In this document: piece by piece, positions 60,401 through 64,000 of the stretch
Layout of the letters: each line of letters opens with the position of its first letter
How positions within the stretch are numbered: the first letter of the stretch is position 1
Notes under the pieces: generated by a model
Told to the model about the DNA's origin: nothing
Database searches by the model: none
The model's input: the letters and a program-made list of their open reading frames with translations, nothing else
Translations under genes and position numbers: made by a program
DNA from: JACCWM01 sp040393065
Lineage (GTDB): Bacteria; Myxococcota_A; Bradymonadia; Bradymonadales; Bradymonadaceae
Direction of reading: 5' to 3'
Assembly: GCA_040393065.1 (NCBI GenBank)
Contig: JBEBUW010000006.1
Location: 19,862 to 83,861 of the forward strand
DNA length: 64,000 nt

Positions 60401-63318
60401 TGCTCGGTTTCGGCATGTTCGGTGTAAAATTGTGCGATTGCGAGCCAGGCGTCGGCGGGTTCGGGGCTGGCGGCGGCGAATCGTTCGAAGAAATCGAGCG
60501 CGTCGTTGGAATCGCCGGTGCGGTAGGCGTTGATGCCGAGTTCGAAGTTGACGGAATCGTCGCGCAGATCGCGCATGCGTTTGAGTTGTTCGATGCTTTC
60601 GGACCACATGCCGCTGTTTTCGAGCAGGGTGAGGACGAGTCGTCGCGCGCGGGCGGGGTTCTGGGATTTTTCGAGGAATTGGTTGATGAGCGCGGGGATT
60701 TCGCGGGTGCGATCGGTGTCGCGGTACATTTCTACCAGGGCGGAGAATGCGCTCTGGATGTGGTCTTGCTGGTCGGAGTTCAGGAGGGCGTGGAGGTAGG
60801 GTTCGGCGGAACGGTAGCGTTTGAACTCGAGCAGGTGTCGGGAGATGGTCTGTGCGTCGGCCAGGTTTTTGCCGCGCACTTCGAAATGTGTGGTGAAGGT
60901 TTCTTCGGCTTGTTGGATCTCTCCCAGTTTGAGAAGGGCTTCGCCGTAGTGGAGGAGCACGGAGCCGGACGGTGGGAATTTGGAGAGCAGGAGCTGGTAG
61001 GCGCGTGCGGCCATGGGCCAGAGGTTGTTGGTGCGCATGCCAGCGGCAAAATCGCGCAGCTCTCCGGCGTTGAACGTGGCGTTTGCGGAGAGGTTTTCGA
61101 GATAGAGCAGGTAGTATTTCTCGGCCTGTTGCATGGGCTGAGATCTGGGGTCGTGTGAGAGCTGGTTGGCGTAGGCTACCTGGAGATAGGTGTCACCGAG
61201 GAGGCGCAGCAGGCCGGGGTCATCGGGCGTTGCTTCCAGGAGTTGGTGGTAGAAGGTCAGGAGCCAGGAAACGGTGTCGGGGCTCTGGAAGTTTCGGGCG
61301 ATGTTGTTGAGTGCTTCGGCTTTGTTGGGAGAGGCTTCGATGTATTTTTCGAGCAGCGCGAATGCTTCCTGGTGGCGATTGTTGCGGATGTAGAGGCTGG
61401 CCAGGGTGTTGTGGTGAGGCCATTCCTGGGGAGATAGGGCGATGAGTTCCAGGAGGGTGGCGATGGCGTCTTCGGTGGAAAAGTTGAGATAGCGTTGGAG
61501 AGCGTCCTGGAGGGCGATGCGACGGATGGGGGCGGTTTTGAGGTATTGATCGAGGGCGTTTTTTAGTTCGGTGCTGCGTTGTTGGGCGCGGTAGATATCG
61601 GCAGTGAAGAGCCATGCCTGGTTGTTTCCGGCGCGTGCGGCGCGGTTGTAGTAATGCAGGGCGTTTTCGAGGTCGTTTTGTTGTTCAAATGCGTTGCCGA
61701 CGAGGATCATGTCCTTTGGGTTGTTGTCGTTGGCGCGGATCCAGGCGTCATAAAGGGGGCGGAGTTCTGAGGTGCGGTCGGTGTCGATGTAGGTCTGGGC
61801 CAAGAGGTTGACGACGCGGTTGCTTTTTGGGTCGAGACGCAGGGCAGCTTTGAGTGTGGTTTCGGCGCGGCGTGCGAGGTTTTTGCTCTGGTAGAGTTCG
61901 GCGGCGCGCAGGAGTGCTTCGATGTTCTTGGCGTTGGCGCGGGTGTAGGTGTCGAGTGCGCTTTCGAGTTGTTCTTCGTCGTTGAGTTCGGCGTAGATGC
62001 GGGCGAGTTCGAGGAATACTTCGGCGGAGCCGCTGGCGCTTTCAGGGCGTGCGGCGGCGCGTTCCATGAAGAATTTGGCGAGTTCGAAGTTACGGCGTCC
62101 CATGGCCCAGCGGGCGGCATTGGCTTCGGCTTCGGCGGGGTTGGGGGCGCGTTCGCTGAAGCGCGTCAGGATGCGTTCGACGTCCTGGGTGCGGCCCCGG
62201 CGCGCGTAGAGTTCGGCCAGGGTCATGGCGACGTTCCAGGTGGGCTGGGCTTGTTCGCTGGCTTCTTCGAGGAGTTCGATGGCGAGTTCGGGGTATTCGT
62301 TTTCGAGGGCTACGTTGGCGGCGGTGCGGTAGACTTCGCCGTCGAGTGGTGTGCCCCGGATTTCGCGCATGTCGTCGAGATAGGCGCGAAGGTGTTTTTG
62401 GGCGCCGGGTTGATCGTTGGTGCGCATGGCCAGGCGTGCAATCTGGAGTTGCAGGGTGGCGCGGCGGTAGGTGCTGACGTCTTTTTGCATGTCGGCCAGG
62501 GCCACTTGCAGAAATTGTGCAGCGAGCGGGGCTTCGCCCAGGGATTCGGCGCGGCGTGCGATTTCGAAGAGTGTTTCTTCTTTTTTGGCGGCGGGTGCCT
62601 GGGCGACAGCTTGTTGCCAGGCTTTGCTGGCTTCTTCGTGGCGTTCCATGCGCACGAGCAGGGTTCCGAGCTCGAGATTGTAGGTGGCGTTCTTTTCGGG
62701 CTCGGATTGTTCGGTGAGTAGGTCTGTGTAGAGTGCGATGGCGTCTTCGAGGCGTCCTTGTTGGATGCGGGTGCGGGCTAAATCTTCGCGGCTGGCGTGT
62801 AGGAGTTCGTGGGTGGCTTCGGGGTGATTTTGATTCAGTGTGTGTAGATCTGTGCGGATCTGTAGCGTGGCTTCGGCGTCGCGGCGTGAGACGGCCAGGG
62901 CCAGGGCGGCTTCGAGCGCGCGCTGGAAGTCGTCGTCGCGCACGCTATTGCTGTCGGCTGCGCGGGCGATTTTCCAGGTTTCCACGGCTTCGAGTGCGCG
63001 GCCTAGTTCCCAGTAGATTTTGCCCAGGGTGCGGCCGGCATCGGCCTGGAGGTGTTTGGCCTGGATGGCTTTTTGCGCGTAGGGAAGGGCGTCGCCGAAT
63101 CGTTTTTGAGCGCTCAAGACCTGGGCCATGAGCAGGTTGGATTCGGGATGGTTTTTGTTTTCGTCGAGTCCCTGACGAGCAAATTGTTGTGCGGAGTTAT
63201 AGTCGTTTTGTAAAAGCGCGTTTTGTCCCCGTTCGTAGGCATGCATGCAGCCAGTGGAAAGGGTGGCAATGATGGCGATGGCGATCACGCGCGTGCATAA
63301 AACTCCGAATCTTCGCAT
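57436..63318 (-). CDS. Giant TPR-repeat lipoprotein
   Basis: A 1960-residue protein. The signal peptide ends in a lipobox (LSTGC, Cys24), so the chain is exported and lipidated. The rest is almost entirely TPR-like helical pairs with recurring patterns such as AEALLRAAELYQSKNLARRAE, making a very long superhelical scaffold; no catalytic domain was seen. Length is far above typical TPR lipoproteins (400-700 residues). It probably binds large periplasmic or outer-membrane partners. The ATG at 63318 opens a normal signal peptide. Monocistronic. A recent internal duplication was not obvious by eye. Confidence 0.85.
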   Translation of the reverse strand: MRRFGVLCTRVIAIAIIATLSTGCMHAYERGQNALLQNDYNSAQQFARQGLDENKNHPESNLLMAQVLSAQKRFGDALPYAQKAIQAKHLQADAGRTLGKIYWELGRALEAVETWKIARAADSNSVRDDDFQRALEAALALAVSRRDAEATLQIRTDLHTLNQNHPEATHELLHASREDLARTRIQQGRLEDAIALYTDLLTEQSEPEKNATYNLELGTLLVRMERHEEASKAWQQAVAQAPAAKKEETLFEIARRAESLGEAPLAAQFLQVALADMQKDVSTYRRATLQLQIARLAMRTNDQPGAQKHLRAYLDDMREIRGTPLDGEVYRTAANVALENEYPELAIELLEEASEQAQPTWNVAMTLAELYARRGRTQDVERILTRFSERAPNPAEAEANAARWAMGRRNFELAKFFMERAAARPESASGSAEVFLELARIYAELNDEEQLESALDTYTRANAKNIEALLRAAELYQSKNLARRAETTLKAALRLDPKSNRVVNLLAQTYIDTDRTSELRPLYDAWIRANDNNPKDMILVGNAFEQQNDLENALHYYNRAARAGNNQAWLFTADIYRAQQRSTELKNALDQYLKTAPIRRIALQDALQRYLNFSTEDAIATLLELIALSPQEWPHHNTLASLYIRNNRHQEAFALLEKYIEASPNKAEALNNIARNFQSPDTVSWLLTFYHQLLEATPDDPGLLRLLGDTYLQVAYANQLSHDPRSQPMQQAEKYYLLYLENLSANATFNAGELRDFAAGMRTNNLWPMAARAYQLLLSKFPPSGSVLLHYGEALLKLGEIQQAEETFTTHFEVRGKNLADAQTISRHLLEFKRYRSAEPYLHALLNSDQQDHIQSAFSALVEMYRDTDRTREIPALINQFLEKSQNPARARRLVLTLLENSGMWSESIEQLKRMRDLRDDSVNFELGINAYRTGDSNDALDFFERFAAASPEPADAWLAIAQFYTEHAETEHARSAFDQAVSLDSRNTEALIQRGRFHILQNNIDDGIRDFQTAANTSTNPDQQAYILTQLVELLEDTGHFPHALQISREALAKNPTQRDVFLQHIAYHDLATNDPARVDAAITYLRSESIDLPLLVSLLRQHGHVEQAIQLLQHEIEVGDQDIAANTILSNAYIFIETGGIERLLSAIRPLLTPSRAPDANLLASLGQNLLYYEDTERGAGYLQAAIDLGDTQYLPMLAHTHLLLGNHQEALALFQKSLQSDLSARNNSFTILQNSLDQIALRYELAQKPAQFTDLLHVLFLQKDYALAVAPALVRETLHQENSPQAVFALLRNSPWMPADNADAIAIQITLKTLQTVASHGFLREAQSFLAELPAEVRNQSALTELATNLQALQNGDALAAPTTSPTSDENTLGNTRRQALDTNTHARLLMLHGHYEQAQKTARPQLTAADPLVARDALEVLLSIARASAQDPSIDDILKQYIDHAQDKQDARAYAAEQLTRLGYDQEATDLKVLNARQVPTETNILSAIIAAHNTGDSKTIDQLAKSYWRTAENPTSTAQRLATELRGHTETTHLASLFDPAADTIRAYPLAYLGLINREFSLGNIDAAREMLLETLQSYDFEPRLTELVLGELIQYRLFVEAARFLGPHLEDVALTRLSHRHLGTANLALNLEDDARKHFDLYIQKSSDPSYAAAEISSHLLDQIHQPHYALAQHYAEQAIATRAPEQPELPTALISRDIARLAQTSPTHNPEQPRPDLTETLPQTLTSGHPSSVTYTRLARAAFAANNPDLALTYIQKIITAPTHNVYAHYPLQRAIDLFTSTDQAQLGAQFLQQNYPRIASGNFDGLYLNITSLASLYDNAGLHQQADDLYQSAIHTELVRSPLSSDTATFLNNLAYMYSTTNTNIDRGLDMARRAIATSTNRSPYLLDTLGWLLYRDGQFNQAESLIRSALRSSNAAPYQLAEYYLHLAELLHLQSHPQQAIWLQILHDRTK

Positions 63319-63393
63319 CTTTCAGGCCTGACGTCGTAAAATAAGGGTTAATCGGGCAAACAAATCAGAACAACCGCGTGGAGGGCAGAAATG

Positions 63394-63420
63394 ATTTCAA
63401 ACGTGCGAGACATTTGAAAT
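63394..63420. promoter_or_regulatory. Inverted repeat in divergent intergenic region
   Basis: ATTTCAAA and TTTGAAAT, perfect 8-bp arms with an 11-nt spacer, lie between the giant TPR lipoprotein gene and the last gene of the window, which are divergent. The symmetry suits a dimeric repressor or activator. The rest of the 297-bp gap 63319-63615 has no supported gene. Confidence 0.35.
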
Positions 63421-63615
63421 ACGCAGCCTATTGTGGCTGCAGGTGGTGCGCAAGCGCGAAGGGGAGTAGAAGGGGAGGATTGGGACGGGAATTTTATGGG
63501 GCGGGGCTTTACTTCAATGCACGCTATGTTAAAGGTGTTCGCCGATCTGGCGGGCGGTTTTGATGTCCGTTTTTAAGACGTCTGAACGTAAACAGGATAA
63601 ATTAAGGAATCGACG

Positions 63616-64000
63616 GTGAGTGAGAATAGTACAGAGAATAAGCTTTCTTATAAGAATTTGACGATCGAGCGTGGTGCGCGTCACTGCCGAATCCTGGACG
63701 AGTCGGGCGAGACGGTGTTTCGGACGACGAATTTGCGGGATGCTCAGCATTATTTGTCGCTGATCGAGGAAAATGATCGTCTATTGCGCTTGCTGGATTC
63801 GCGTGGGATGGCTCCGCACCGGATTTATTTGCTGGCGGCCGATGAGGACAAGCGTGGTCGGGTAAACTTTGAGAATGTACCGGCCAAAGAGGTTGTGATC
63901 GTCGCCAAGGCTGACAATGAGGCGGTGGTGGTTCGTCATCTCGAGGATGGCAAGGAAGAGATCGTCGATCTGGAAGAGATCGAGCCGATTGAGGGCGGGT
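63616..64000 (+). CDS. Uncharacterised protein, 3' end outside the window
   Basis: 128 codons are visible, open to the window edge. GTG at 63616 is preceded by AAGGA at a good distance. The visible part is acidic and rich in charged residues (for example FRTTNLRDAQHYLSLIEEND, then VPAKEVVIVAKADNEAVVVRHL and KEEIVDLEEIEPIEGG) and looks like a small alpha/beta or beta-rich domain. I do not recognise the family. It is divergent from the TPR lipoprotein gene. Confidence 0.65.
   Translation, partial: MSENSTENKLSYKNLTIERGARHCRILDESGETVFRTTNLRDAQHYLSLIEENDRLLRLLDSRGMAPHRIYLLAADEDKRGRVNFENVPAKEVVIVAKADNEAVVVRHLEDGKEEIVDLEEIEPIEGG

Overview
The window is a chromosomal segment from a Gram-negative bacterium with high-to-moderate GC. 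Very large Ser/Thr kinases with ATPase and TPR tails, several lipoproteins with clear lipoboxes, an outer-membrane-barrel-like protein and a Tex/HrcA/GrpE/DnaK/DnaJ set suggest a Myxococcota-type (former deltaproteobacterial) organism, perhaps near Bradymonadia. That placement rests on gene content only; no marker gene was compared.

Left edge (1-10.3 kb): a complete type I-G (formerly I-U) CRISPR-Cas locus on the minus strand, ordered cas3 (helicase then HD), csx17 (cas8), csb1 (cas7), csb2 (cas5-cas6 fusion), cas4-cas1 fusion, cas2, leader and array. The array is cut by the window start (five repeats, four whole spacers). A promoter candidate lies upstream of cas3.

10.5-36 kb: mostly single genes in mixed orientation. 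They are an N-formylglutamate amidohydrolase-like protein, YebC, a lipoprotein, a ketopantoate-reductase-like protein, TrmL, two giant kinase-ATPase-TPR regulators, an atypical class A penicillin-binding protein, ApaG, a COG2509 flavoprotein, a small barrel protein, an M64-type metalloprotease lipoprotein, an unknown membrane protein and a membrane-anchored GrpE-like protein. The last two genes overlap tail to tail by 184 bp.

36.5-49.1 kb: tRNA-Cys, a lone receiver protein, a GT-B glycosyltransferase-like protein and a flippase-like membrane protein. These are followed by the heat-shock run hrcA-grpE-dnaK-dnaJ, an M50 site-2 protease, a zinc-ribbon membrane protein, thiL and a methyltransferase-like gene. 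The last three are translationally coupled.

49.2-54.9 kb: accessory region. Two identical tRNA-Asn genes with identical terminators (122-bp perfect direct repeat) bracket a 1.2-kb segment carrying one gene with a HEPN-like R-x4-H motif. After a glutathionyl-hydroquinone reductase and an unknown helical protein comes a tandem family of small paralogous proteins, one of them a stop-loss fusion of two copies.

55-64 kb: tex, a 1960-residue TPR lipoprotein, and the start of an uncharacterised gene running off the end.

Scattered through intergenic DNA at 31.5, 32.4-32.7, 53.0, 54.6 and 57.2-57.4 kb is a dispersed repeat of about 85 bp. It has two or three hairpins whose stem sequences differ between copies while pairing is kept. 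This covarying family, the tRNA-Asn/HEPN segment, the small paralogue array and the membrane GrpE are the most interesting items.
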